A stretch of 64,000 bases of DNA, from assembly GCA_033439265.1 (NCBI GenBank), contig JAVTVX010000016.1, forward strand, positions 18,398,701 to 18,462,700. Reading direction: 5' to 3'. The DNA is from Dillenia suffruticosa (lineage: Eukaryota; Streptophyta; Magnoliopsida; Dilleniales; Dilleniaceae). The first letter of the stretch is position 1; every line of letters begins with the position of its first letter. The notes beneath the pieces were generated by a model, which saw only the letters and a program-made list of their open reading frames with translations, did no database searches and was not told the origin of the DNA. Positions 12,016 through 23,735 of the stretch are shown piece after piece. Position numbers and translations under genes: made by a program.

Positions 12016-12406
12016 AAATTTTGTTCTGAATTAATCTCAAAAATTAAAAAAAAAAATTAAAACATCCTTCAAAAAATATTTTCAAAACTAACACACATAT
12101 GTCGTGACTTAACGTCATGACATTATTGTTCATTAAATAGTATCATGTGGCGATTTCAAGTCACGACATGACACTGTTCATCACGGTCTCATATCGTGAC
12201 TTGAAGTCACGACATGGTACTATACATGTCGTGACTTGAAGTCACGACATGACACTGTTGTGTTCATTCAACAGTGCATACTGTTCAATGAACAGTAATG
12301 TCGTGACTTTAAGTCACGACATAAATGTGTTAGATTTGTAAATATTTTTTGAAGGGTGTTGTTTTAAAATTTTTTTTGTTTTTGTGGTTAATTCAGAACA
12401 AAGCCC
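12016..12406. mobile_element. Nested MULE-family MITE, 391 bp
   Basis: The ends are AAATTTTGTTCTGAATTAA and, reverse-complemented, GGGCTTTGTTCTGAATTAA. The flanks CTTCTTTTC (12007-12015) and ATTCTTTTC (12407-12415) match at 8 of 9 bases. Inside are five copies of the same 25 bp palindrome, at about 12099, 12144, 12190, 12224 and 12298. It is clearly related to, but distinct from, the termini of the host element, so it is a relative inserted into the MULE and not a part of its TIR. Confidence 0.8.
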
Positions 12407-13104
12407 ATTCTTTTCTCCATTCTCTTTTTTCTTTCTTTCTTCCCCATTCTGCTTCTCCATGCTCCGCCGCAGACGAAACCCTTCTCCGCCTCTGCGCGCA
12501 CAAACTGCAACAGCCAAGGACATCTGCAACCTGGGGGAAATGAATTGACCACGATCCACTGCTTTTGAAAGTTCCACACGCGAAATTTAACGAAAGTAAA
12601 TTGTTGTTTGTGCTCCTTGAAATTTGAAATTTTATATATTTAAATTGATTAAATTTTGATATACATTATTCAATTGATATATTATTTGTTGATTTAACTA
12701 TATTTTGGAAACATGTAATTAGATATTAATATTTTAGGGTTTAGGTTTTTGTTGGAAATGAATGACAAATTAGGGATTAGGGTTTTTTTAATTTGGGATA
12801 AAATTAGGTTTTATGGTTTTTTTTTTATAAATGTATTAAAAGTAAAATTAGTTAGATTTATTAATTGTAGTTAAATAAAATTAGAATATTTTTTGATAAA
12901 ATTTGTTTATTGTTTGTTGTTTTGTTGTAAATTTAATTATAAGTTTTTAAATGAAAATTATATTAAATTTATTACTTATAGTTAAATTTATTATTTCTAG
13001 TTAAATTTTGTTTATTGTACGGTTCGTAGGAAAAATACTTGTATTTTCTGAAAATATTTTTTTGAAATGTATATTAATAAAATGTTTTTTGAATTTAAGT
13101 AGAA
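12407..13104. other. MULE leader region with a GC-richer patch
   Basis: Bases 12460-12560 are GC-rich compared with the rest. On the minus strand they encode a short MSLAVAVCARRGGEGFRLRR-like reading that could be a captured gene fragment, as in Pack-MULEs, but no family is recognised. Bases 12600-13100 are AT-rich and non-coding; the transposase start follows. Confidence 0.35.
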
Positions 13105-15657
13105 ATGACGGATATGGTGAGATTGTTATGTTACACAAATTGTGAAATTATGAAGGGTGAAAATGGAGTGGGCTATAACTGTGAACCTTCAAAATTGATT
13201 CGGGTGAAAAAAGATGTATCTTTTAATGAGTTGGTAACCATGGTCTGTAAGGGATTTGGAATCAATTCGACAAGACAACACGTAGAGATATTTCATCGTT
13301 GCCCTATGTCACACATGTAAAGGGGAACGAAGGTACGTATTGGTACCGATTAATGATGATGATGATGTTCTGAACTTGATAGAGTTTGCAGTGGCTATGG
13401 GAGTGGGTACAAGTCATGAGTTGTATATAAAGGCATACAATGGTCGGACGTTTGTCCCTATACAACAAGATTACGATTATGAAGAAAAATATCTACATAT
13501 CGAATCTCGAGTGGATGTTGCAATAGTAGACATGGATAATGATGTGGATGAAGAAGAATTGGCCGAAGAGGAGGCGGAACAAGATGCCAAAGAAGAGGAT
13601 GATGATGATGAAGAAGATGGTAGAGAAGCTGGTCGTACTAGTGGTCGTAGTTATGGAAATCAGACAATGTTTGGGTCATCTTCACAGCCTGTACCCATTC
13701 ATGGTAGTAGGAGATATCTCTATAGCGAAGTTGATGAGTCAATTCCTTTCATGCGAACTGCACCAAGAGGAGATGGTTATGTCACTTTTGATGAAGATTG
13801 TCGATTGACAATCGATAATGGGAGTTTTGAAAATGAAGTAAAGAAAGGTATGAGTTTTGAGTCGAAAGATGAACTTATACATTTTGTAAAAATGTATCAT
13901 GCGGAGAATCACTATCAATTTCATGTTAGGAAATCAACCCCTACACTTTGTACAACGGTATGTACTCAAAGGGACGAAAATTGTGGGTGGAGGTTGCGTG
14001 CACGTAAAATAAGACTACTTGATGCCTTTGTGATAACTGTTGTGGATGGACCGCATACATGTGTCAATACTAGGTTGACGCAGAATCATAGACAGTTGGA
14101 TTTGAATATGATGGCCCGACAGTTTGTTAACTATGTAAGGGAAGACCCAAGTATCAAAGTCTCTTTCCTACGAACCATTATGACGGAGAGAACCACATAT
14201 GTAGTTTCCCGAAGACGAGTTTGGGCTGCAAAAAGAAGGGCGATTGAGATGATATACGAGAATTGGGATGAATCATACAATGAGCTGCCTAGAGTTTTGG
14301 ATGCAATTATGCAAAAGAATCTAGGATCACAAGTGTATGGAAGTTCGGTCCGGCCTGAGCGAATGGTGAAATGGTGTTTGAAGCTATATTTTAGGCATTT
14401 GGTCCTAATATCATGACATTTAAAAGTTGTCGACCATTAATAAGTATAGATGAGACTCATTCGTATGGAAAATACAAGTACAAGTTGTTGATTGCATGCA
14501 GTATGAACGGAGCGAATCACATAATGCCGTTGGCATTCGGATTGGTGGATGTAGAGTCACTAGCGTCGTGGTCATGGTTTTTAATGTGCGTGCGAGACTA
14601 TGTTGTGTTAGATAGGGAGGGACCAATATGCTTGATTTCAGATCGACATGAAGGGACAAGAGCTACTGTTGCTCGTCCAGAGTTTGGATGGTTGCCTCCG
14701 CATGCCGTTTGGCGTTTTTGCATGAGGCATGTCGCTAGTAACTTTAACACGCATCATAAAAGTCAGGCTTGTAAGAGAGTCGCCGTAATTGCTGCATTAC
14801 AACCACAATGCAAGAAATTTGATCTATATGGCGAGAATGAAGGAGATAAAAATTGATACCCCCGATTACTTCGCGAACATTGGCCCTGAACAGTGGACTC
14901 TCTCTCACGATGGTGGCTTTCGTTATGGCTATATGATGACCAATATCAGTGAAAGTTATAATGCCGTGCTAAAAGGTACAAGGAATCTCCCTGTTTTTGT
15001 TTTGGTACTGAAGACATTTTATTATACGGTGAACTATTTTGAAAGTAGAATTGCTGAGGCGAAAGCGGGGATGGCAAGAGGAGAGCGGTATACGAAGTAT
15101 GCAAATGCCATGTTAGGAAGGTGGATGAACACCGCTAACCTTCATACGGTTATCTCTTTTAGTAGGGAGAATGGAATTTTTAAGATAGAAACAGGTCATA
15201 GACAAATACGGTATGGCCACAATGGAGGAAATAAACAAATCGTCGACGTTGCACATGTGGGAAATGACAAACGTATAGAATACCTTGCTCGCATGCAATC
15301 GCTGCACTATCATGGACCATGATGGATGTTCATATGATTGTCGGAAAATGGTATACGTGGCAACATCAACTTAAAGTGTACGAGTTATATTTTTCACCGG
15401 TAGGAGATAGATCTGGATGGCCAATCGGATCGTACCCAACTATCATTCCCGACGTATCACTAAGACGTGAGAGAAGGAGACCAAAGTCATCTTGATATCA
15501 TAATGAGATGGATATCCGAGAATCATCTTCGCGGGTATCGTGCGGCAGTTATAGTGTCGAGGGTCATAATCGGAGAAGATGCACGACACAAATGAAATGT
15601 GGTATTTGTGGAAGACAAGGTCACAACCGAAGAAATTGCCCAACCATATCGTATTGA
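13105..15657 (+). pseudogene. MuDR-type MULE transposase, decayed
   Basis: Domains in order: an N-terminal PB1-like segment (13105-13320), an acidic linker, the MuDR DNA-binding region (about 13830-14090, GMSFESKDELIHFVKMYHAE, then CGWRLRARK) and the MULE DDE core (14413-14990). The first Asp is in SIDETHSYGKYKYKLL, the second in LISDRHEGTRATV and the Glu in NISESYNAVLKG. A SWIM zinc finger (about 15255-15310, RRCTCGK-QTYRIPCSHAIA) and a C-terminal zinc knuckle (CGICGRQGHNRRNC) ending at 15657 complete it. Breaks: frameshifts near 13300-13320, 14340-14380, 14830 and 15235, a TAG near 14375, and a TGA replacing Trp in the SWIM motif. The acidic residue after the first Asp (DET, where relatives have DGT or DET) looks normal. 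It cannot make a full protein. Confidence 0.9.
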
Positions 15658-15914
15658 TATAAATAGTTTTTGTGTTTTAGTTAAAAATTATGTATTTCTT
15701 ATTACAACGGATATCATGTATTTGTTTTTCGTATATTTAACTTTTGGTATTTTCAGTTAGAATGTGTTATGATATTCATGTTTATAAATGTGTATTTCTA
15801 TTTATTTAAATGATTACTTGTAATCTAAATTAATTGAGCATTTGAAATGTAATTTACTTTTAGCATTACGTATTTGTAATCTAATATGTTATTTTTTCTT
15901 TCTTTATTTTGCAG

Positions 15915-17770
15915 ATGGATCCAAGCCCTTCTGATCCGAGTGTGCTCCGGTTACAGCGATGACACCGTTCTTCTCACCTTTGGGAGGGAGTCAGCACGAC
16001 GTTTACGCTCACTTGCTGTCGACACGAGACCGTATTACACCATTGGGACCACCGTCACATCGACGAGAGAGTCCTTCCTCTTTTGGAGCACTCTGGATTT
16101 TTGGGCATCGCTCGACTTTGCTTCATTCAGTTCGATTGGCATTTTATCACTGTTCTAGTCGAGCGATGGAGGCCACAGACACATACTTTTCACCTTCCCC
16201 ATGGTGAGATCACTATTACCCTTTAGGATATTGAGATTTTGTTAGGGTTATCTATGGATGGCCATCCGCTCGTTTCTAGGACGACGGGAGTGGCATGGGG
16301 TGATGTATGCGAGAGACTTTTAAGTGTTAGGCCACCACGGTCTGCCGTTAGAGGATACACTTTGAGCATGCCATGGTTGTTTGAGGTTTTTGATGATTTG
16401 TCCGCTGGTGTTTATGATATAGCAATTTTACGATGGACACAGACTTATATTTTACTTTTGAAAGGGGGTGTCCTGTTTTCTGATAAAACAGGAACTTTTA
16501 TACATTTATAGTTTTTATTATTTTTAGAGGATTTAGAGTTGTCAGATACATTTAGTTGGGGATCTGCGTATTTGACATATCTATACAGACAATTTTGTAT
16601 AGCCACGTATGCACATGCACGTGAGATTGGGGGGGCGTTAGTTTTGTTATAGATTTGGGGGTGGGAGCGATTTCCGTATATGACTCCTATTCGACGAGAT
16701 TTGCACGTAGATGGGGATGGACTACTCGGTTTGCGGTGGCACGCTCAGTTTGATGTCACTATATTCCCTACACACGTTGTTTCCGTTTATAGGGAGACAT
16801 TCGATAGGTAGATGGTCGATCAGGTCATTTGGGTCCCGTACTCGGATGATGTATTGTCATCCCTCCCCACCTACTGTCACAGGGAGAGGAATATTTGACA
16901 CGCACGGGTCCCTTTGATTTGGCTCAGTATCGTGGAGTGGTACTTTCCAAATAGGGTGTTACGACAGTTTGGAGGCTTGCAGTACGTTCCGGGTGAGTGT
17001 GATACCGATGACAGACTTCACGATATGAGCACGCGGGGTACTCTAGGGGTTGATTGGTCAGCAGTGCATGCAGTGTACATAGATCTTTGGAGTCACCGAC
17101 ACGACCATGTAGTTCCGTTAGATACCTCCTTCGGACCTGCGCTCGATTTTGACTATTCGGTTTGGTTTCACTCCATCTTCCGTAGATTTGTCGGTCGTCG
17201 GGGAGCTTCTTTGACTTACGTGGTAAGTTTTCCTTTACTACCTTCTTTTCATTCTCAATCAAAGAATTTAATTTATTGTTTTAATTATTTTTCACATTAT
17301 TATTTGTAGTGGGACACTTTGCACGAGATACGAGACAATCCTGGTGCCGACGTTCGTGGCCTTGCTGAGTTGGCTATCTCGGTTCTGGCAGATGATATGG
17401 CACATCTTTTCAGTGATCGCCCCGAGACAGATGGCACAGACGGTGGTGATGCAGGCCGAGCACATGGACGACGATGAGGGAGAGGACAGCGTACGAGATC
17501 TCGACGCTCGTCCAAACATGCGTCACCGCCATCGTCACAGCAACCCGAGAATGTCGCAGGACCTTCTACTACGTTCGGTGAGTCTTCAGATTTCTACACG
17601 TCTGTGTTTGATGACTTCTCTCAGGTTTTCACTCCGGGGGCTCCTCGGAGGGAAGCTCGTCCCGATAGCTTTATGGATGACGGACTGACACAGGACGTAA
17701 GAGATAATGCACCGCTAGTGTATCATGTGTTTCCGCCTGTTTTCTCTGTCCCTATCAGCAGGATGTAGAC
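15915..17770 (+). pseudogene. Plant mobile domain (PMD, MAIN-like) protein gene carried by the MULE
   Basis: Exon 1 runs 15915-17222 and stays in a single frame for 436 codons. It starts MDPSPSDPSVLRLQ and contains VLVERWRPQTHTFHLPHGEI, LLGLSMDGHPLV, LLLKGGVLFSDKTG, FSWGSAYLTYLYRQFC and IWGWERFPY, all hallmarks of the PMD family (also annotated as 'serine/threonine phosphatase 7 long form homologue'). An 87 bp GT-AG intron (17223-17309) leads to an exon from 17310 with a Ser/Arg-rich tail. In-frame stops interrupt it (TGA after LQR, TAG before DIEILLG, TAG at 16509, TAG before IWGWE, others), but there is no frameshift. PMD proteins in plants act in gene silencing, and many copies are transposon-borne. 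An AG acceptor just before the ATG hints at a 5' UTR intron. Confidence 0.85.
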
Positions 17771-18254
17771 CCCTCCCAGATCACACAGATAGATGATATG
17801 AAATTAGTATCTCGTGATGACTCTATAGGCAGTAGAGTAGCTTTTAGGTCTTAGACAGTATATTAGAAGAAGACGATGACATTGATTTTTTATTTTTGTA
17901 ATTTGTAATTGCTATTAAAATTAATAAAATTAATTTTATTTATTTATTTTGTTCATTGTACTTTTTTTATTACTTTTTGGTTTTTGAGATTTATTGCTGA
18001 TCAATTATGATATTTGGACAGTATTGCATATGAAATCTGGTTATAAGATAGAAAATTGGTTGATTTGGCTACTATTGGAGTTTGTGGTATTTGTGTTGTA
18101 TTTTAGTATTTGTGTTGTGACGTAAATTTAGATAGCAGAATGGTTGATTTGGCCACTATCGGAGTTTGTAGTGTTTGTGTTGTGTTGTAGTATTTGTTTT
18201 GTATTGTAAATTTGGACAGTATATAATATGAAAATTGATTTTGGGCAGTAGGCA
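17771..18254. other. 3' non-coding part of the MULE
   Basis: AT-rich sequence with a short imperfect direct repeat near 18060 and 18145 (TGGTTGATTTGGC-ACTAT...GGAGTTTGTGGT). No gene seen. Confidence 0.4.
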
Positions 18255-18375
18255 GAAATATGTCATGAATTCAACTCACGACATGGTATTAAAATGATCA
18301 TGTCGTGACTTGAAGTCACGACATGGTCACGACATGTATTGTTCATGCATGTCGTGACTTAAAGTCACGACAAAG
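18255..18375. repeat. Right subterminal palindrome array
   Basis: It contains copies at about 18261, 18299 and 18347 plus a half copy near 18327. The copy at 18299 is full; the first has diverged in one arm (ATGTCATGAATTC). Together with the left array it brackets both genes. Confidence 0.85.
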
Positions 18376-18458
18376 ATGGATTAGTTTTGTAAATATTTTT
18401 TAAACGGTATTGTTTTAAATTTTTTTTATAAAATTAGTGTCATTTCCGTATAAAGCTC
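18345..18458 (-). repeat. Right terminal inverted repeat of the MULE
   Basis: The end reads ...TCATTTCCGTATAAAGCTC, the reverse complement of the left end with one difference in the first 20 bases. The TSD follows at 18459. Confidence 0.85.
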
Positions 18459-18468
18459 CAAATTCTTC

Positions 18469-20205
18469 CTTTCGTCAATTACTATTTTATCCCTGTATTA
18501 ATAGTTTCTCACATTTTTCAGCCAAAAAATTTCACCTAGAAATTTTAAATTTTTATTTTTTTTAATGAATCAACCGGTATTCGAATTCATATTACGACTA
18601 ATCCAATCTAAACTATTGTCGGATTATTTTTAGAAAGGAGTTTTCATAACGTAATTTTTTTTATTCTCAAAATTTAAATTGCTTCTCAGTTAAAAACCTG
18701 ACACTTTTCCTATTAAATCAACTTTGATTGTTTGATGTATTTTTTTCATTATAAATATTTTTATTAGTTCAATCGTAGACTAATAAATTTAATTTAATTT
18801 ATAATATTGCCCCGAATCTATCTTATGTCTCTCCCCCCCCCCCCCCCTCTTCTGATGTTGTAAAAATACTTAGGTTGCTTTTGATAAGTTTAAAGTCTAA
18901 AACTTTGAAAGGAAAACCCAACCCATAAAGTAAAATCTAATCTGGATTAAGAGAAAAACCTCAAGAAGTTTAATTAATCAAAAACTGAATTGCATTGAGA
19001 GAATAAGATGTGTATATAGCCCTAAAATTGTAACACAAAATAAGGAAAAAAAAAATAGCAAACCCTAATGCAACTCTTCTTGGTCCAAGAAAGAGATATG
19101 TTGCTCTTAAGACAACACAAAACAAATATAAGAAAAATCTCACCAAAAAAAAAAAACAAATATAAGAAAACAAATCAAAGCTTTATTACAAATTGTACTA
19201 AAATTATTATTATTATTATTATTATTTTGATGGATGAGATGGGATTGTACTAAAATTATGTGACCTTAATGCTCTGTCACAAACTCTCTCGTCCCTCAGG
19301 TTATAACATTGGTTTAAAAATTTCCACCAAAAAAAAAAAACATTGGTTTAAAAATGAACTTAACACTGATGCATGGACCTACTCGAAATCACATGAAAAA
19401 TTTGGGGGGGGGGAGAGAGAGAGAGAGAGGGGGGGGAATTAAATCATCAATCGAAGAAAAGAGGGCTCACCAGTGGTGAGAAAAGCTCTAGGATGGAGTT
19501 GAGAGGTTGTGATGAAAAATTTGAAAGATTACAGAGAGATGGAGGTCGGAGGTCATGGTTATGACACTAAGTAGTATCATCGATGACAAGGTGGAAGTGG
19601 AAGGTTAAAGGTGAGTACAGGTGGCTCAAGTTTAAATTTGAAGAAGATAGAGGAAATATGGAAGGGATTAGAGATAGGGATGTGAGAATTTCCAAGGAAG
19701 GGCTGCAGGAGAGAGAGAGGGTAAAGTGTGTTTCTTCTTCTTTCCCTCGAATCTGCTCTTTTCCTCCTTCGAAAACCATACCCCAATGACAATTGGTCAT
19801 CGGTCTATACTTTTACCACTTTAGACGGAGCAAACAGTCGGTGGTCACTCGATCCAGAGTGATACTAAAAGCTTGCTGCCAAAGGTATTGCCGCTGTTGT
19901 CAGTTGTTCACCAAAACATTTCCCCAGAACATAGTTATCTTAGGGTTGGTCTCCAGGTGATGAAACCAGAACATCATTACTCACTAGATAAAAGAATATC
20001 AGAACTAAAAGACAAATAACATGTATCTAAAAAATTACCACCATGAAAAGCATGCAATATAAGAAACAGTATCTCATCCAATACCAGAATGAAGAAATCC
20101 AACAATGTAGAATCAAATAAGAACCAGTTTTCATGGGTAATTCCCACCAAGGTGAACAAAGTGCAAATCATACTACCATTTAGATTCAAATTTTGTACTC
20201 ATTAC
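18469..20205. other. Intergenic region with simple repeats, no gene recognised
   Basis: It contains a C run at about 18832-18847, an (ATT)n run at 19203-19226, and a G-run plus (GA)n at 19403-19436. The open frames at 19567-19800 overlap on both strands and match nothing I know. Confidence 0.4.
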
Positions 20206-20620
20206 CAGGAGTGTTAGGACACTCGGGTCGAGTTCAGGTATTACAATACCCAAGCTCGAGCTCGATGTACTTTAAGTGAGCTCAAGCTCGAGCTTGTCGA
20301 GCATGTATTTTTCAAGCTCAAACTCGAAGTGACGTCGGGTGTCATCAGATAGTGTTGTTGGGTAGTATAGGTAATATATTTAAAAAATATACCTAAAAAC
20401 ATAATTTTATATATAAGAATTATTTTTAAAAAATATAATTATATATATAAATTATTTTTTAAAAAAAAATTAATATCTCTTGGGTAGCTCATCAAGCATT
20501 CGAGCTCGACATAGTTGGGCTCGAGCTCGAGCGAGATACCGAGCCTAAGCTCGGGCTCAAGCTTTGACCAGGTAGTGTCACGTGTAGCCGTGACACTAAC
20601 CGGGTGCTATAACAGCCTTA
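20206..20620. mobile_element. hAT-like MITE, copy 1 (415 bp)
   Basis: It begins CAGGAGTGTTAGGACAC and ends with the imperfect complement AACAGCCTTA. The flanks CTCATTAC (20198-20205) and CTCATCAC (20621-20628) match at 7 of 8, the size typical of hAT elements. The body is full of GAGCTCGAGCTC-type runs and is alignable to 48086-48395. Compared with that copy it has an extra AT-rich block at about 20357-20480. Confidence 0.75.
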
Positions 20621-23600
20621 CTCATCACTACTCCAGTAGATTGAATTTACTACTACTGCAAGACAGATTTGCAAATTTGAGGATGTGAAGAACCAAGATA
20701 ATCGGATTATACCATCCAACCACAAATAAGTCACATAATTGTATCAATCACATCTTTATGATGTTTTGTCAACAAACAAATTAGAATTTCTCACATCACT
20801 TAAGACAGAAGGTAGCCACTTGATGTGGTCCTAAACACGGAAGTTTTCCCAATTTTCCTGGTCCTGCTTTAAGACCAGCTCCAACAATCAAGAAGTCTAG
20901 AGCAGGAGTCAATGACTTTAGAAAACTGCATCTATAACCTGTTGCCAATGACTTCACTTTTGCCATTGCTGCCCTTGCCACTGTCTCCAGTGGTCCTATA
21001 CCATGGTGGTCGCCATTCATTGTCTTAGTTACCACCACCCACTCATCATGAACCATGGTGACTGTCATCTTCTGTGGTTGCTACACCAGCACCCCTGCAT
21101 ACAACTATAAGAACCCACCCCCCATTGCCACTGGCAACCCACCTGTCCCACTACTCACCACGAAACATGGACATCATTGCCACTGCCACTGCCTTTGCAC
21201 CTAAAGCTATCACCAATCACCACTGTAGCCATTGCCACCCTCCCACATCACAACTCGTACTAACCGTACCCAGTGGCTACTATCTTGTCCGTTTTAAAAC
21301 CATCAAGCAAGATTGTTATACTTGCAGCAGGTTTATTTACATTCAATCTCCTTCCTTTGAAATCCCAAAGGGCTTTCAAATCGTACATTCAAACACAGCA
21401 TGACGGGTACCATCCATATTTAATTTCTATTCAGTTAACTACAACTTAGAACTTCTGAATATTGACCTCAATGTCTAAATCTTCCAAAAACCAATGATAG
21501 AAGGGGGAGGGGCATACTAACAAGAAAGAGAACATCACATCCACAGGACACCTCATTACACAACATTCAATTTACAAAGTTGCAGTGGTGCATATCCTAC
21601 AAAGAGAATGAACAATCCCACAGCACCAAATTTCAGAGTGAGATGCTCAGTCATCTAGAAATTACACACTTAATAAGGCATTCTTCTTAGAAGAATCTTA
21701 CCATGACGAAATCTTACGCAATGTGCATCTAGTTTTCCACCTCGTTAGGATTCAATTCCCTTAGACTGAACATTTGCATGCCATCAAGTGTAAAATAAAT
21801 GAGAATTCTCAGTGCTTTCACAATAAGGTCGCTTGTACAGTGCTGCCTTAAAAACCAAGCTATCTTGAACTTCAAATTGTGATCCTTGTTCTAACAAATA
21901 CAGACTCCAAGACCTTCCATGCCACCACTGTGATCCACCGTAAGGCATGAACTAATGTCATATACAACAGGCACCAGTTATAAAAGAGACTGATATAGAG
22001 AACATGGCATATCCTTTTATACTAGACATATTTGACTGCAGTAAACAATCATTATCACCTAAAATCTAGTAAATTAAAAAGCTGAAGGTTCTTCTGATGC
22101 CATGAGCACACTTAACAAAAGGGGAAATCAGAAGCTTTATTAAAGCACCTTTAACCATTCAGCTAAGCGGTAACAGTGTTCCCCTCTAATCACAAGGTCA
22201 GGGATTCAAAGTTTAAACCCCATGTCCCCCGCCAACATTGCAAGGATCTATCACCCCTGGAGAACCTTGCCCCAAAAAGGAAAAAGAAAACAAAAAATGT
22301 TGAAGCAGAAACTTGGCAACAAAATTTCAAGTTACTTGTGGGGGATGGAGGTCCATGAGTGTTAGATGATGGGCATCCAGAAATGCGCCCAAGCCAGAAA
22401 ATGGGGCTTCACAGAAGAGGTCTCATTAAAGTAGGAGAATGAAGAGAAAGAAGGCCGTAGTGATAGTTTGTGTATAATAGGGCTTTTGATATTTTTCTGA
22501 AAGTTAGAAAACAGGCTTTTGATCAAAGAACTATTCCTAGGGCTCAAATGGGAAATAATGAATATTCATCATTGAAGTAGGGTATAATGTAGACGATGAA
22601 TATTCACAACTCAGAAAAGCAGATTGTTGCCTTTTCTGATAAATGTACCAACTTAACAATATAATAGAGAACTCAAAGATGGCTCCACAGCATCAAACTG
22701 AAGGTACAACACCAAGAATCAGTGAAAAACGGGAAGGAAGTAATGGATGTAATAGAACAGTTTGAAGCATCTAAGAAAAGCATGATACTTGGAACTGTTA
22801 AGGAATGTCACCGAACCTCATGTTAATTTTACACAAACCTAAGAAAAGTACAATACTTTGCAGAACCCAATCTAAGGAAAAGAGGATCAGGACAGCTTTT
22901 CAGACAAGAAAAGATATCATTTTATCAACCAGTAGAATATATTTAACATCAACATATATAAAAGGTTAACTATCATATTTTAAACAGAAAATAAACTAAT
23001 ATGGACAAACCAATAAACAGCAGATCCAATAAACCCAATTAATATTGTATTCACCTAGATATTAGAGACCACTTCATACATTGATGGCATAAAAGAAAAC
23101 TCTCCAACCACACAAGGCCAAAATCTTCCAACAGCTGCTACAAGTATTATAATACAACCAACATGCACAAGTACTTTCACTAATAAGCCTTCCTAGGGTT
23201 GTTGTGCAGATTTCGTACATTTAAACTCATTAAACACCAAAATTTTTCATCCAATATCCACTTCGTAAGAGCATTACTCAAATCAATAACAAATGGATAA
23301 CATTATTCCTAAACTACAAAGCAAGCATAATCACAACTGATAATCAAAGTTCCCTCACAAAACACAAAGATATATGCTCTTTATGGAAGGGGGGAAAACA
23401 CAACTCTACCTGGGGTGGATTATAGCCACAAATCAACCAAATCATATCCAAAAAAACATTAGCAACAAAAACACACGGAAATCAACCACATAAGCACTGT
23501 CAGCCCAATGCCCTAGCAATTAATCAAGTTATCCACATTGTAGAAGGATTGCTCAACAACCCAATGGTACGGCACTCGTATTCCTACACCACCAATATCC

Positions 23601-23735
23601 AAATTTTTTGTTACAAAAACACAAAACTATGTCATTCATTTAAGAAAACTCTAAGTAGTGAGGATATAGCTGCAAAAATACATTGTTTCCAACACATCAA
23701 GTTCTTTAACCCATCCATCAACAACAAAGCCTATT
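20621..23735. other. Region downstream of the YIP1 gene, no protein gene seen
   Basis: The stretch 20800-21250 has many CCACCACCATGG-like simple repeats that open frames on both strands without family resemblance. A SINE-like element lies at 22165-22345. The 1-2 kb next to 23735 probably includes the 3' UTR of the minus-strand gene. Confidence 0.4.
22165..22345 (+). mobile_element. Candidate tRNA-derived SINE
   Basis: AGCTAAGCGGTAACAGTGTT resembles a Pol III A-box region. About 35 bp later CAAGGTCAGGGATTCAAAGT resembles the B box, followed by a CCCCATGTCCCCC body. The 3' end is uncertain and no TSD was identified. Confidence 0.4.

Larger units (their letters stand above)
11762..18458 (+). 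mobile_element. Mutator-like element (MULE) with transposase and PMD genes, 6,697 bp
   Basis: The left terminus reads GAGCTTTGTACGGAAATGAC and the right terminus, reverse-complemented, reads GAGCTTTATACGGAAATGAC. The similarity continues for about 110 bp into the first palindrome copies. A 10 bp exact duplication flanks both ends. Inside, in order, are a palindrome array, a nested 391 bp relative (12016-12406), a decayed MuDR-type transposase (13105-15657), a PMD-family gene (15915-about 17770) and a second palindrome array (18255-18375). Transposase and PMD gene have the same orientation. The exact TSD suggests a moderately recent insertion, but the genes carry stops, so the copy may have moved with transposase supplied in trans. 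Confidence 0.93.

Noticed and set aside
11846-12325. CRISPR-like array of palindromic repeats
   Set aside because: The genome is plant nuclear, spacing is irregular, and the repeats lie at both ends of a MULE with TIRs and TSD.
20796-21403. Open frames around CCACCACCATGG repeats
   Set aside because: Simple-repeat composition opens frames on both strands; no motifs.
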